Of a stretch of DNA of 64,000 nucleotides, positions 42,781 through 52,579 are shown in pieces. Origin of the DNA: Mycolicibacterium chitae (lineage in GTDB: Bacteria > Actinomycetota > Actinomycetes > Mycobacteriales > Mycobacteriaceae); the NCBI RefSeq assembly GCF_900637205.1, contig NZ_LR134355.1:4092001-4156000 (forward strand), written 5' to 3'. A program made the translations under genes and the position numbers. Numbering within the stretch: position 1 is the stretch's first letter; every line of letters begins with the position of its first letter. The notes beneath the pieces are model-generated. The model was not told the DNA's origin. It was given only the letters and a program-made list of their open reading frames with translations, and did no database searches.

Positions 42781-43644
42781 GTGCCGGTCGACGGGACCCC
42801 ACCGAGTGGTGCCCCGCCATCCGGCGTCAGCACCATCGAGGACTGGGCCACCGGCTACGCCCGGCGCCACCCCCTCGCCTCGCTGGCCACCGTCGGCGAC
42901 CAGTTCGTCCTCGCGGTGCGCACGCTGCAGTACCTGTTCATCGACCTGGCGACCGGGCGCTTCCAGTGGCGCGAGTTCATCCGGCAGGGTGCCTTCATGG
43001 CCGGAACGGCCGTGGTGCCAACGGTTCTGGTGGCGCTGCCCATCGGCGTCACGCTGTCGATCCAGTTCGCGCTGCTGGCCGGGCAGGTCGGCGCCACCTC
43101 CCTGGCCGGCGCGGCCAGCGGGCTGGCAGTCATCCGGCAGGCCGCCTCGCTGACGGCCGCGATCCTGATGGCCGCCGCGGTCGGTTCGGCGATCACCGCG
43201 GACCTCGGTTCCCGCAAGATGCGCGAGGAGACCGACGCCATGGAGGTCATGGGCGTCTCGGTGATCCGCCGCCTGGTGGTGCCGCGCTTCGTCGCGGCGG
43301 TGATGATCGGTGTCGCGCTCACCGGGGTGGTCTGCTTCGTCGGTTTCCTGGCCAGCTACCTGTTCAACGTGTACTTCCAGAACGGCGCCCCGGGCAGCTT
43401 CGTGGCCACCTTCGCCTCGTTCGCCACCACCGGCGACCTGGTGGTCGCGCTGATCAAGGCGGTGATCTTCGGCGCCATCGTGGCCATCGTCTCCTGTCAG
43501 AAGGGGCTGTCCACGGTCGGTGGGCCGACGGGGGTGGCCAACTCCGTCAACGCCGCGGTCGTGGAATCGATCCTCATCCTGATGGTGGTCAACGTGGCCA
43601 TCAGCCAGCTCTACATCATGATGTTCCCGCGCGTGGGGCTCTGA
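42781..43644 (+). CDS. MlaE/YrbE-A type permease of the first mce operon
   Basis: A 287-aa inner-membrane permease subunit of an Mce lipid importer, with five to six hydrophobic helices. The MlaE-family core ITADLGSRKMREETDAMEVMGVSVIRRLVVPR faces the ATPase. YrbE-A and YrbE-B form the channel through which MceA-F deliver lipids or sterols. The GTG start lies 10 bp after GGGAGG; a TTG at 42775 is closer but less likely. The next gene starts one base after its stop. Confidence 0.92.
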   Translation: MPVDGTPPSGAPPSGVSTIEDWATGYARRHPLASLATVGDQFVLAVRTLQYLFIDLATGRFQWREFIRQGAFMAGTAVVPTVLVALPIGVTLSIQFALLAGQVGATSLAGAASGLAVIRQAASLTAAILMAAAVGSAITADLGSRKMREETDAMEVMGVSVIRRLVVPRFVAAVMIGVALTGVVCFVGFLASYLFNVYFQNGAPGSFVATFASFATTGDLVVALIKAVIFGAIVAIVSCQKGLSTVGGPTGVANSVNAAVVESILILMVVNVAISQLYIMMFPRVGL

Positions 43645-43645
43645 C

Positions 43646-44503
43646 GTGACGGCATCGGCCTACACCCCGAAGATCCTGGCGCCGTGGCGCTGGCTGTACC
43701 AGCGGACCTCGGTGCCGCTGATCCGGCTGGGTCACATGCTGGTGTTCTTCGTGCGGGCCCTGGCCGCGGTGCCCGTCGCGCTGCGCCACTACCGCAACGA
43801 GTTCATCCGGCTGCTCTCCGACATTGCCTGGGGCAACGGCTCCTTGGTGGTCGGCGGCGGCACGGCCGGGGTCGCGATAGTGCTGGGCATCACGGTCGGT
43901 GCGCTGGTCGGCATCGAGGGCTACAACTTCCTGGACCTGCTGGGACTGGGGCCGGCGACCGGCATCATCTCCTCGCTGGTCAACACACGCGAGCTGGCCC
44001 CGATCGCCGCGTCGCTCGCGTTCGCCACCCAGGCCGGCTGCCGCTTCACCGCGCAACTGGGGTCCATGCGCATCGCCGAGGAGATCGACGCGCTCGAGGC
44101 GGTCGCCATCCGGCCCATCCCGTATCTGGTGACCACGCGCCTGATGGCCTCGGTGGTGGCGGTGATCCCGCTGTACGCGGCGTGCCTGGCGGTCAGCTAC
44201 CTGACCACCCAACTGGTGGTACGGATCATCAGCGGCGGCGCGACGGGTTCCTACCTGCACTACTTCACGCTGATGCTGTCCGGTCAGGACATCGTCTACT
44301 CACTGATCAAGACCATCATCTTCGTGTGGATCGCCTCGACGGTCCAGTGCTACTACGGCTTCTACGCCTCGGGTGGGCCCGAGGGCGTCGGGGTCGCGGC
44401 CGGCCACGCCATGCGGGCCAGCATCACCGTCGTGATCATCGTGAACATGCTCCTGACGATGGCGCTGTGGACGGTGGACGCCGGCGCTAGGTTCGGGGGC
44501 TAG
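43646..44503 (+). CDS. MlaE/YrbE-B type permease of the first mce operon
   Basis: A 285-aa partner permease. The MlaE core reads NTRELAPIAASLAFATQ and MRIAEEIDALEAVAI, with YYGFYASGGPEGVG near the end. It is co-translated with YrbE-A (TGA-c-GTG). Its stop codon TAG lies inside the CTAG site used by the IS5-family insertion, so the coding sequence is complete. Without the element, its stop would touch the mceA start directly. Confidence 0.92.
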   Translation: MTASAYTPKILAPWRWLYQRTSVPLIRLGHMLVFFVRALAAVPVALRHYRNEFIRLLSDIAWGNGSLVVGGGTAGVAIVLGITVGALVGIEGYNFLDLLGLGPATGIISSLVNTRELAPIAASLAFATQAGCRFTAQLGSMRIAEEIDALEAVAIRPIPYLVTTRLMASVVAVIPLYAACLAVSYLTTQLVVRIISGGATGSYLHYFTLMLSGQDIVYSLIKTIIFVWIASTVQCYYGFYASGGPEGVGVAAGHAMRASITVVIIVNMLLTMALWTVDAGARFGG

Positions 44504-45443
44504 GGCGTGTCTGACAAAGGTTTCGGGTGTTATGCCGGAGGCTTGAGGTATGTCGCGGTTTCAGCTGCTTACCGATGTTCAGTGGTCGTTGATCGAGGAT
44601 CTGCTTCCTGCACGTACGGGTAAGCGGGGCAGACCCTTTCAGGATGCGCGTTCGATGGTGGAAGGCATCATCTATCGGTATCGGTGCGGGATCGCCTGGC
44701 GCGACGTGCCGGAGGTGTTCGGGCCGTGGCAGTCGATCTGGACCTGGCATCGACGAATGAGTGCCGACGGCACCTGGGACATGGTGCTGGCTCGGTTGCT
44801 GGCCGCCGCCGACGAGGCCGGGATCATCGACTGGGCGGTGTCGGTGGATTCCACGATCGCCCGCGCTCACCAACATGCCACGAACATCACCCGTGACACA
44901 GGGGGCTGGGTCGAATTACACAAATCTGGCGAGCGAGCCGCCTGACCACGGCATTGGTCGCTCGCGCGGCGGGCTGACCAGCAAGATCCATCACCTCGTC
45001 GACGGCCACGGACGACCGTTGGTGGTGCTCGTGAGCGCCGGCCAGGCAGGCGACGGACCAGTCCTGGAGCATTTGCTCGCCCACCTCAAAGTTGAGCGCT
45101 GCGGGCCTGGCCGGCCCCGCACCCGGCCCGATCGCCTGCGCGGAGATAAGGCCTATTCCAGCCGAGCGACCCGGCAGCGGCTGCGCCGACGAGGGATCGT
45201 CGCCGTCATTCCCGAACCGTCCGATCAGATCGGCCACCGAAAACGTCGAGGCACCCACGGCGGCCGACCGCCAGCATTCGACGCCGAGGACTACAAGGGC
45301 CGCAACGTTGTTGAACGAGGATTCAGCGTCACCAAGCAGTGGCGTGGTCTGGCCACCCGCTACGACAAACTCGCCATCGTCTACCGGGGCGCAGCAGTCC
45401 TACGGGCCATCACACTCTGGCTACCGCATTTATCAGACACGGC
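44504..45443 (+). mobile_element. IS5-family (IS427-like) insertion sequence inside the mce operon
   Basis: About 940 bp. The ends are imperfect inverted repeats, GGCGTGTCTGACAAA on the left and GCCGTGTCTGATAAA read inward from the right. CTAG flanks both sides (44500-44503, 45444-45447). IS427-group elements favour CTAG/TA targets, so the exact duplication may be TA, CTA or CTAG. The transposase points the same way as the mce genes. Confidence 0.88.
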
Positions 45444-45447
45444 CTAG
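44550..45447 (+). CDS. IS5 family transposase, two frames joined by +1 shift
   Basis: The first frame (44550-44945, 131 aa) covers the N-terminal DUF4096-type domain MSRFQLLTDVQWSLIEDLLP to VDSTIARAHQHATNI. The second frame continues with GRSRGGLTSKIHHLVDGHG, DRLRGDKAYSS, VIPEPSDQIGHRKRRG and GRNVVERGFSVTKQWRGLATRYDK, holding the rest of the DDE site. The two join if one base is skipped in the G run at 44901-44905. This could be programmed shifting, known for this group, or a single-base mutation. The stop TAG of the second frame is part of the right-hand CTAG. Confidence 0.85.
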
Positions 45448-46863
45448 GTGGCGAACTCACTGGAACCCGACGGCCGCGGCGTCACCGACCGTCAGCTGCT
45501 GGCCTGCGGCGCCGCCGTACTGGTTGTGGCCGCGCTGATTTCGGCCACCCTGGTGGTGAAGGCCACCGGCCGCCTTGATCCGCGGGTGCGCGTGGTGGCG
45601 GCGCTGATCAACGTCGGCGACGGCCTGCCCCAGCGCTCCGACGTCAAGTACCACGGCGTGCTGGTCGGCATGGTCAACAGCGTCACCCCCGCCGCGCACG
45701 GTCATCCGAACTACGTCGACATCGACCTCAAACCCGAATACGCCGCGTCGATTCCGGCGTCGGTGACCGCGCGGGTGGTGCCCAGCAACGTCTTCGCGGT
45801 CTCCTCGGTGCAGCTGGTCGACCGCGGCGACGCGCCGCCCATCCAGGCCGGTGCGCAGATCCCCGAGGACACCGAACTGCCGACGGTGTTGTTCCAGACC
45901 ACCATCAGCAAGCTGCGCGACATCCTGGCCGCCACCGGCCGCGGCCGCGAGGACAAGACCATCGGCCTGCTGGCCGCGGTCAACGCCGCCACCGAGAACC
46001 GGCGCACCGAGTTGCTGACCGCCGGCGCCCAGCTCAACCGGCTGCTCGACGAACTCGACGCCGTGGTGGCCACCGACCCCGGGCCCACCACCGTCTCGGC
46101 GTTGACCGCCGCGGCCCGCGGCCTGCAGAGCACGGCCCCGGAGTTGGTCGACGCCCTGCACGAGGCCGTGGCGCCCATGCAGACACTGGTCGAACAGCGC
46201 GCGCAGCTGTCGACGCTGCTCAGCGGGGGCCTGCACACGATGGGCACCACGCACACCGCGCTGCACAACCATTCCGACCGGCTGGTCGGGATCACCAGTG
46301 ACCTGACACCGGTGCTGGGTGCGGTGGCCCAGACCGCGCACCACTTCCTGCCGGCCTTCCTGAAGATGAACGGCCTGGCGGACAAGTACTTCGAACACGT
46401 CTACCTGCCCGAGTACGGCATCGGGAACATGCGGGTGAACCTGTCGCTGACGCCGTCGTACTCCTACACCCGGGCCGACTGCCCGCAATACGGCGAACTC
46501 AAGGGCCCGAGCTGCTTCACGGCTCCGCTGGTGCCCACCCGCCCGGAGCTGCCGGATGTGTTGCTGCCGCAGAACTATCAACCGCCCAAGGACCTGGCAC
46601 CGCCACCGGGGACGGTGTTGGGCGCCAACGGAAACCTCGTCGCCGTCGGACCGCCGTACGTGAACCCGAACCCCAGCCTCGCCGACCCGAACCCGCCGCT
46701 GCCGCCGGGGATGAACCCGTCGCCGCCGGTCCCGGGAACCGCCAACCCCGCCCTGATCCCGACACCGCCGCCACCGGTGCCGCTGTCGCCGCCGGCGCCG
46801 GTAGCCCCCAAGCCGGGTCAGGCACCACCGCCGGGCTTTGCCGCAGAGGGAGGATCGCCATGA
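45448..46863 (+). CDS. MceA-type lipid-transport protein, first mce operon
   Basis: A 471-aa exported protein. An N-terminal helix (about 19-40) anchors it, followed by the MCE domain (RVVAALINVGDGLPQRSDVKYHGVLVGMV) and a helical region, then a Pro-rich tail of ~100 residues ending GFAAEGGSP. MceA-F form a hexameric tube that carries lipid from the outer layers to the YrbE permease. GTG 45448 follows directly after the IS5 flank; no Shine-Dalgarno is left in front. It overlaps mceB by four bases. Confidence 0.9.
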   Translation: MANSLEPDGRGVTDRQLLACGAAVLVVAALISATLVVKATGRLDPRVRVVAALINVGDGLPQRSDVKYHGVLVGMVNSVTPAAHGHPNYVDIDLKPEYAASIPASVTARVVPSNVFAVSSVQLVDRGDAPPIQAGAQIPEDTELPTVLFQTTISKLRDILAATGRGREDKTIGLLAAVNAATENRRTELLTAGAQLNRLLDELDAVVATDPGPTTVSALTAAARGLQSTAPELVDALHEAVAPMQTLVEQRAQLSTLLSGGLHTMGTTHTALHNHSDRLVGITSDLTPVLGAVAQTAHHFLPAFLKMNGLADKYFEHVYLPEYGIGNMRVNLSLTPSYSYTRADCPQYGELKGPSCFTAPLVPTRPELPDVLLPQNYQPPKDLAPPPGTVLGANGNLVAVGPPYVNPNPSLADPNPPLPPGMNPSPPVPGTANPALIPTPPPPVPLSPPAPVAPKPGQAPPPGFAAEGGSP

Positions 46864-47906
46864 AAGATCGCGGTGCGCTCATCGGGTTGTCGCTGTTCAT
46901 GGTCGTCGCGCTCACCCTGACCTGGCTGGTGTACGTGACGCTGCGTCGCGACGTGGCCGGCCACACCGTGCCGTACGCGGCGATGATCTCCGATGTGTTC
47001 GGCCTGCGTGAGGGCGACGACGTCCGGATGGCCGGGGTCCGCGTGGGCCGGGTCGAAAAGATCGAACTGCAGGGCGATCTGGCCAAGGTGTCGTTCGTCG
47101 TGCAATCCGATCAGCAGGTGCTGGGCCGCACCGTGGCCTCGGTGATCTATCAGAACATCGTCGGCCAGCGCTACCTCGGCCTGTCGCTGGGCACCCTCGG
47201 TGAACCCGGACCGCTGCCGCCGGGCAGCGTCATCCCCGTCGAACGCACCGACCCCTCCTTCGACGTCGGCACCCTGCTCAACGGCTACGAACCGCTGTTC
47301 AGCGTGCTCGATCCCCGCGCCGCCGACAACCTCACCAAGGGGGTGATCGAATCGCTGCAGGGCGACGGGGCCTCGATCGCCGCGCTGGTCGATCAGACCT
47401 CGCAGCTGACCGACTCGTTCGCCGGCCGGGACCAGGAACTCGGCAAGGTCATCACCGACCTGAACTCGGTGGTGGGCAACCTGGCCCAGCACAACGACAC
47501 CCTCGACGAGGTGATCGGCGAAACCCGTTCCATGGTGAGCACATTCGACGCCCGCCGTCCCGAACTCGTGGCGTCGGTGGGGTCGATCTCGGCGGTGGTC
47601 CAGCAGCTGTCGAAGATCTCCGACGAGGTGTACCCCGACCTCAACGAGCTCGTGGTCCGCGAACCCGGCTTCGCCCAGCACCTGGTCAGCATCGAACCGC
47701 AGCTGGCCTTCACCGGCGCCAATCTGCCGTTGCTGCTCAAGGGCTTTGCCCGGGTCACCGGCGAGGGCTCCTACGTCAACGCCTACATCTGCGACTTGAA
47801 CATCACCGGGTTCTTCCCCGGCCTCAACGATGTCGTGCCGATCATCGTCGACGCCGCGAGCCCCGGCGACGGCGTGCAATACACCCCCCGATGCAGGAAC
47901 AACTGA
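46860..47906 (+). CDS. MceB-type protein, first mce operon
   Basis: A 348-aa exported MCE subunit. It has a membrane helix at about 9-28, an MCE domain with DVFGLREGDDVRMAGVRVGRVEKI, then a long helical stretch and a C-terminal Cys-containing end (YICDLNITGFFPGLNDV). The ATG overlaps the mceA stop. It is one of six different subunits expected in the complex. Confidence 0.92.
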   Translation: MKDRGALIGLSLFMVVALTLTWLVYVTLRRDVAGHTVPYAAMISDVFGLREGDDVRMAGVRVGRVEKIELQGDLAKVSFVVQSDQQVLGRTVASVIYQNIVGQRYLGLSLGTLGEPGPLPPGSVIPVERTDPSFDVGTLLNGYEPLFSVLDPRAADNLTKGVIESLQGDGASIAALVDQTSQLTDSFAGRDQELGKVITDLNSVVGNLAQHNDTLDEVIGETRSMVSTFDARRPELVASVGSISAVVQQLSKISDEVYPDLNELVVREPGFAQHLVSIEPQLAFTGANLPLLLKGFARVTGEGSYVNAYICDLNITGFFPGLNDVVPIIVDAASPGDGVQYTPRCRNN

Positions 47907-47907
47907 C

Positions 47908-48957
47908 ATGGCTGAGGACACCCCGCAAGAGCACCACCGGCGCCGGACCCTGGAGAGCCTGAACAAGACCTGGCTCGGCGTGGTCGCGGTCGCCGTCGTG
48001 GCGGTGTTGATCGGTGGGCTGCTGGCGGTCAAGCTCGCCGACGTCGGCCACCGCCACTACACCGCCAAGTTCGCGCAGGCCGCGGCGCTGCGGGCGGGCA
48101 ACCCGATCACCATCGCCGGCATCCCGGTCGGCGAGGTGACCGCCATGCGCCTGGCCGGCGACCACGTCGAGGCCGAACTCAAGGTGCGCGACGACATCTC
48201 GTTCGGGGAGAACTCCCGCGCCACCATCAAGATCACCACGATCCTCGGCTCCCGCTACCTGGCGCTGCACCCCGCCGGCCCCGGATCGTTGCCGGACAAC
48301 ACCTTCGACCTCGACCACACCGAGGTCCCCTACGACCTGCAGGAGGCCCTGGCCGACGTCACCACGACCTTCGAACAGGTCGACTCCGACAAGTTCGCCG
48401 AAACGCTGGGCATCCTGGGCAACCAGATGGAGTCGCTGCCCGAGATCGTGCCGCAGGCCATGCAGAACACCCACACGCTGTCGACCATCATCGCCGAACG
48501 CCGCGACCAACTCGGGTCGCTGCTCGCGACCACCGAGAAGGTGACCAACACGCTGCGTCGGCAGCAGTCCACGTTGGGCAGCCTGGTGCACCAGGGCAAC
48601 AGCCTGATCGGCGAGTTCGTCGCGCGCAGGGATTCGTTCCGCGCCATGATGGCCGGTCTGACCAACCTCGTGGAGACGCTGTCCGACACCGTCATCGAGG
48701 ACCGGCCGGAACTCGAGGCGCTGCTGCAGAACATCCGGGAACTGACCGACATGCTCGCCCAGCACGACGACCTGCTGCGCAGCATCCTGCAGTCCGGCCC
48801 GGTGGCCCTGCGCGGCATCGCCAACGCCACCGGCAACGGCAACGCCGCCGACCTGCACGCCCCCGGCGGTCTGCTCATCGACTCGTGGATGTGCGCCATC
48901 AGCGGTCGCGCCGAGCAGTTCGGGATGATCCAGTACTACCAGGACTGCAAGGCATGA
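47908..48957 (+). CDS. MceC-type protein, first mce operon
   Basis: A 349-aa MCE subunit. It has a basic head, a helix at about 25-43, an MCE domain with AAALRAGNPITIAGIPVGEVT, and a helical tail ending ISGRAEQFGMIQYYQDCKA. ATG 47908 is one base past the mceB stop; the frame is open back to 47830 inside mceB. The stop overlaps the mceD start. Confidence 0.91.
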   Translation: MAEDTPQEHHRRRTLESLNKTWLGVVAVAVVAVLIGGLLAVKLADVGHRHYTAKFAQAAALRAGNPITIAGIPVGEVTAMRLAGDHVEAELKVRDDISFGENSRATIKITTILGSRYLALHPAGPGSLPDNTFDLDHTEVPYDLQEALADVTTTFEQVDSDKFAETLGILGNQMESLPEIVPQAMQNTHTLSTIIAERRDQLGSLLATTEKVTNTLRRQQSTLGSLVHQGNSLIGEFVARRDSFRAMMAGLTNLVETLSDTVIEDRPELEALLQNIRELTDMLAQHDDLLRSILQSGPVALRGIANATGNGNAADLHAPGGLLIDSWMCAISGRAEQFGMIQYYQDCKA

Positions 48958-50069
48958 GCGCGCGCAGCAGGCTGGCCGTGGTGCTCGTCGCCGCCGTCGC
49001 GCTGGTTCTCGGCGCGGTCGGCGTCGGCTGGTTCTATCTGCAGGACCGGATGAACACCATCAACGTCACCGCGCAGTTCGACAGCGCCGCAGGACTTTAC
49101 GAGGGCAACACCGTCGCGGTGCTGGGCATGCCGGTGGGGCAGGTCACCAAGATCACCCCGAAGGGCGGCTACGTCGAGGTTGACTTCACCGTCGACGCCG
49201 ACGTCGCGGTGCCCGCCGACGTGCAGGCCGTCACCATCTCCAACTCGATCCTGACCGACCGCCAGGTGGAGCTCACCCCGGCCTACAGCGGCGGCCCCCG
49301 ACTGCAGGACCACGCCACCATCGGTCTGGACCGGACCAAGACCCCGGTCGAATTCGCCCGCGTGCTCGACGTCCTGGACAAGATGGCCGGTTCCCTGCGC
49401 GGTGACGGCCAGGGCAACGGCCCCTTGGCCTCGGTGGTCAACGCCAGCGCGGCCATCGCCGACGGCAACGGCCAACTGATGAAGGATGCGCTCGGTGAGC
49501 TGTCGAACGCGCTGCGACTCAGCGCCGACCGCGGCGATGTCACCCGCGATCAGCTGACCACCATCATCCGCAACCTCAGTTCGCTGATGCAGGCCGCCGC
49601 CGACAACGACGCCACGCTGCGCGAGTTCGGGTCCTCGGTGCGCGCCCTGAGCCAGATCCTCGCCGACGAGAACCTGGGCTCCGGGACCACCGGCCAGAAG
49701 ATCAACGAGGTCGTCACGCAACTCAGCGAGGTGCTCGACACCCACCGCGACACCATCAAACAGATTGTGGCCAACGGTGACACCTCGCTGTTCACCACCG
49801 TGGAGCATCGACGCGACCTCGCCGAGTTCCTCGATGTGGCGCCGCTGACGCTGGACAACATCTACAACGTCGTCGACCAGAAGAACGGCGCGGCGCGCGC
49901 GCACGTGCTGGTCGACAAGGTGCTGTTCGACACCCAGACCATCAAGGAGGTCTGCAACATGATGGGCCTGCGCCAACTCGGTTGCAGCACCGGCACGCTG
50001 CAGGACTTCGGCCCGGACTTCGGATTGTCCTACGTGCTCGACGGACTCGCGGCGATGGGGCAGAAATGA
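48954..50069 (+). CDS. MceD-type protein, first mce operon
   Basis: A 371-aa MCE subunit. It has an N-terminal helix (5-24), an MCE domain with DSAAGLYEGNTVAVLGMPVG, and a helical domain ending near CNMMGLRQLGCSTG. The start ATG 48954 overlaps mceC by four bases, and the stop overlaps mceE by four bases. All mce genes in this operon are coupled in this way. Confidence 0.91.
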   Translation: MSARSRLAVVLVAAVALVLGAVGVGWFYLQDRMNTINVTAQFDSAAGLYEGNTVAVLGMPVGQVTKITPKGGYVEVDFTVDADVAVPADVQAVTISNSILTDRQVELTPAYSGGPRLQDHATIGLDRTKTPVEFARVLDVLDKMAGSLRGDGQGNGPLASVVNASAAIADGNGQLMKDALGELSNALRLSADRGDVTRDQLTTIIRNLSSLMQAAADNDATLREFGSSVRALSQILADENLGSGTTGQKINEVVTQLSEVLDTHRDTIKQIVANGDTSLFTTVEHRRDLAEFLDVAPLTLDNIYNVVDQKNGAARAHVLVDKVLFDTQTIKEVCNMMGLRQLGCSTGTLQDFGPDFGLSYVLDGLAAMGQK

Positions 50070-51301
50070 CCTCCCGCCGCCGCGCTCTGCTGCCCGTCTT
50101 GCTCGCGACGACACTCGGGCTGTCCGGTTGCGCCACCGAGGGATTGGGCAGCCTGCCGCTGCCCGCACCCGGCGTGGGCTCGAGCGGCTACACCCTCACG
50201 GCGGTGTTCGGCAACGCGCTCAACCTGCCGTCGGACGCCAAGGTGAAACTCGCCGGCGCCGACGTGGGGCAGATGGAATCGATGGTGGCCCGCGACTACA
50301 CGGCGGTCGCGACGCTGCGCATCATGGACGGTGTGCGGCTGCCGCAGGGCACCACGGCCGAATTGCGTTCGGCCACACCGTTGGGCGATGTCTTCATCTC
50401 CGTGCGACCGCCGGACGATGCCGCTCCGGACGCACCGGTGCTCGGCGAGGGCGACACCATCGGCCTGGATTCCACCACCTCGGCGGCCACCGTCGAATCC
50501 GTGCTCGGCTCGGCGGCCATCCTGGTCAACGGCGGCGCGGTGCGCAACTTCACCAACATCATCAACGGCCTGGGCAAGGCGACCGGCGATCAGGGGCATG
50601 CGTTCGGCGCGTTGATCGGCAAGACCAACCGGACGCTGGGCAAGCTCAACGCGCGCTCCGAGGAGATCTCCACCGCGATCTCCGAGACGAACGAGCTGGT
50701 GGCCCAGATCGAGACGAAGAACGACGCGCTCGGCGAACTGATGACCCAGGCCGGCCCGGCCGCCAACACGCTGGCCGAACACACCACCGGCATCACCGAT
50801 CTGGTCCGCCAGGTCGGCGACACCACCGATCAGCTCAAGAAGTTCCCGTCGATCGCCGGCACCGACGCCAGCGGGCGCAGCGTCATCGCCGACGCCAACC
50901 AGATCGCCGCGGCCTGGAACGATTTGGTGCTGGCCCCGGATGCCACCTTGTATTCGCTCAACCGGCTGATGCCGCCACTGATCAAGGGCACCGCGGGCAA
51001 TTCGTTGGCCACCCGAGCCAGCATCGACCGCCTGATCCTGGGTTCGATACCCGACATCGGGTTCACCGGCGACGCCGGTCTGCACGGGCCCAAACGCTAC
51101 AACTGGGAGCAGTTGGTCGGGTCGTTCAAGTACACCCTGTGGCGGCTGCAGGAGCGCATCGTCGGCAGGGGCCCGGGCGTGCCGCAGGTGCCGGTGCAGC
51201 CGAGCCCGACCGAGCCGGGTCAGGTGGTGCTGGCCCCCGCCGAACCGCCGCCGCCCGAACCGCCCCCGGCCGGGCCGCTTCCGGCGGAGGGGCCGCGATG
51301 A
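50066..51301 (+). CDS. MceE-type lipoprotein, first mce operon
   Basis: A 411-aa lipoprotein. The signal ends in the lipobox LSGC (Cys21), as expected for the MceE (LprK-type) subunit, which is usually the fifth gene. The MCE domain (TAVFGNALNLPSDAKVKLAGADVG) and a helical domain follow, then a Pro/Glu-rich tail. It is coupled to mceD and mceF by four-base overlaps. Confidence 0.92.
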   Translation: MTSRRRALLPVLLATTLGLSGCATEGLGSLPLPAPGVGSSGYTLTAVFGNALNLPSDAKVKLAGADVGQMESMVARDYTAVATLRIMDGVRLPQGTTAELRSATPLGDVFISVRPPDDAAPDAPVLGEGDTIGLDSTTSAATVESVLGSAAILVNGGAVRNFTNIINGLGKATGDQGHAFGALIGKTNRTLGKLNARSEEISTAISETNELVAQIETKNDALGELMTQAGPAANTLAEHTTGITDLVRQVGDTTDQLKKFPSIAGTDASGRSVIADANQIAAAWNDLVLAPDATLYSLNRLMPPLIKGTAGNSLATRASIDRLILGSIPDIGFTGDAGLHGPKRYNWEQLVGSFKYTLWRLQERIVGRGPGVPQVPVQPSPTEPGQVVLAPAEPPPPEPPPAGPLPAEGPR

Positions 51302-52551
51302 TCGGCGCGGTCGCCGACGGCATCGTCGGGGTGGTGCGCGCCGGGCACCGCAAGCGCGCCTGGCTGTCCGGGCTCGCCCTGGTGCTCACGCTGCTGGTGG
51401 CCACCGCGTACCTGCTGCTGGGCGCGCTGCGGGTCAACCCGTTCGCCTCGAGCTATCGGGTGACCGTCGAACTGCCGGAATCGGCTGGGCTGCTACCCAA
51501 TCAGGATGTGACGCTGCGCGGGGTGCCGATCGGGCGGGTCGAACACCTCGACATCACCCCGGCCGGCGTCGACGCGGTCGTCACCGTGAAGTCCACGGTC
51601 CAGATACCGGAATCCAGCGATGTCCGGGTTTCCGGGCTCTCGCCGGCCGGCGAACAGTACATCGACTTCGTCGCCGACTCCGATACCGGCCCCTTCCTGC
51701 AGGACGGCGCCGTCGTCGCGCACGGGCGGGCGACCGTGCCGGTCAGCCTCGCCGAACTGCTGGCCAACGCCGACGGCGCGCTGGCCCAGGTGGACACCGA
51801 CAAGATCGAGCTCATCAAGCACGAGCTGAGCCTGAGCCAGGCCGGGCCGCAGAAGCTGGCCGACATCATCGACGGCGGCACGTTCCTGCTCTCGACGCTG
51901 GACTCCGTGTTGCCCGAGACCACCAGCGTGCTGCGCACCAGCCGCGTGGTGCTGACCCTGGCCGCCGACAAGAACGCCGGCATCGACGTGGCCGCCGACA
52001 ATCTGCGCCACACGCTGACTGGTGTCAGCAATATGCGCGAGGGTTTCCGGCGCCTGACCGACCAGACCCCCGACGCCCTGACGTCGATCGACCACCTGTT
52101 CGTCGACAACTCCGACACCATGGTGCAACTGCTCGGCAACCTCACCACCACTTCGCGACTGCTCTACCTGCGGGTGCCGGCGCTGCACGCGCTGTTCCCG
52201 GACTACCGCACCTCCGTGCTCGACGCGTTGGGCAGCGTGATGCACGACAACGGGCTGTGGGCCACCGCGGACATCTACACCCGGTATTCCTGCGATTACG
52301 GCACGCCACGGCGCCCACCGTCGGCCGCCGACTTCGCCGAACCGTTCATGTACACCTACTGCCGCGACGACCATCCCGGCGTGCTGGTGCGGGGCGCCAA
52401 GAACGCGCCGCGCCCCGCCGAGGCGGACAACGGCGCGGGTCCGCCCGCCGGTGCCGACCTCGGCCGGCAGACCGATCCGACGCCGCGGGGCCGCTTCTCG
52501 ATCCCCACCCCGTACGGCGGTCCCCAGCTGCCGATCGACCCACCCCGTTGA
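51298..52551 (+). CDS. MceF-type protein, first mce operon
   Basis: A 417-aa MCE subunit, sixth of the set. It has a membrane helix at about 23-43, an MCE domain (LPESAGLLPNQDVTLRGVPIGRVEHL), a long helical region and a Pro-rich end (IPTPYGGPQLPIDPP). The ATG overlaps the mceE stop. With this gene the operon has all six MCE subunits and both permeases. The MceG ATPase is not in the window, as is normal. Confidence 0.92.
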   Translation: MIGAVADGIVGVVRAGHRKRAWLSGLALVLTLLVATAYLLLGALRVNPFASSYRVTVELPESAGLLPNQDVTLRGVPIGRVEHLDITPAGVDAVVTVKSTVQIPESSDVRVSGLSPAGEQYIDFVADSDTGPFLQDGAVVAHGRATVPVSLAELLANADGALAQVDTDKIELIKHELSLSQAGPQKLADIIDGGTFLLSTLDSVLPETTSVLRTSRVVLTLAADKNAGIDVAADNLRHTLTGVSNMREGFRRLTDQTPDALTSIDHLFVDNSDTMVQLLGNLTTTSRLLYLRVPALHALFPDYRTSVLDALGSVMHDNGLWATADIYTRYSCDYGTPRRPPSAADFAEPFMYTYCRDDHPGVLVRGAKNAPRPAEADNGAGPPAGADLGRQTDPTPRGRFSIPTPYGGPQLPIDPPR

Positions 52552-52579
52552 CCCCGACAGTCAGAGAAAGGAGACTGAC

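Noticed and set aside
45457..46581. Long minus-strand frame opposite the first mceA
   Set aside because: Low-complexity translation typical of antisense to a GC-rich gene; no ribosome site or motif.
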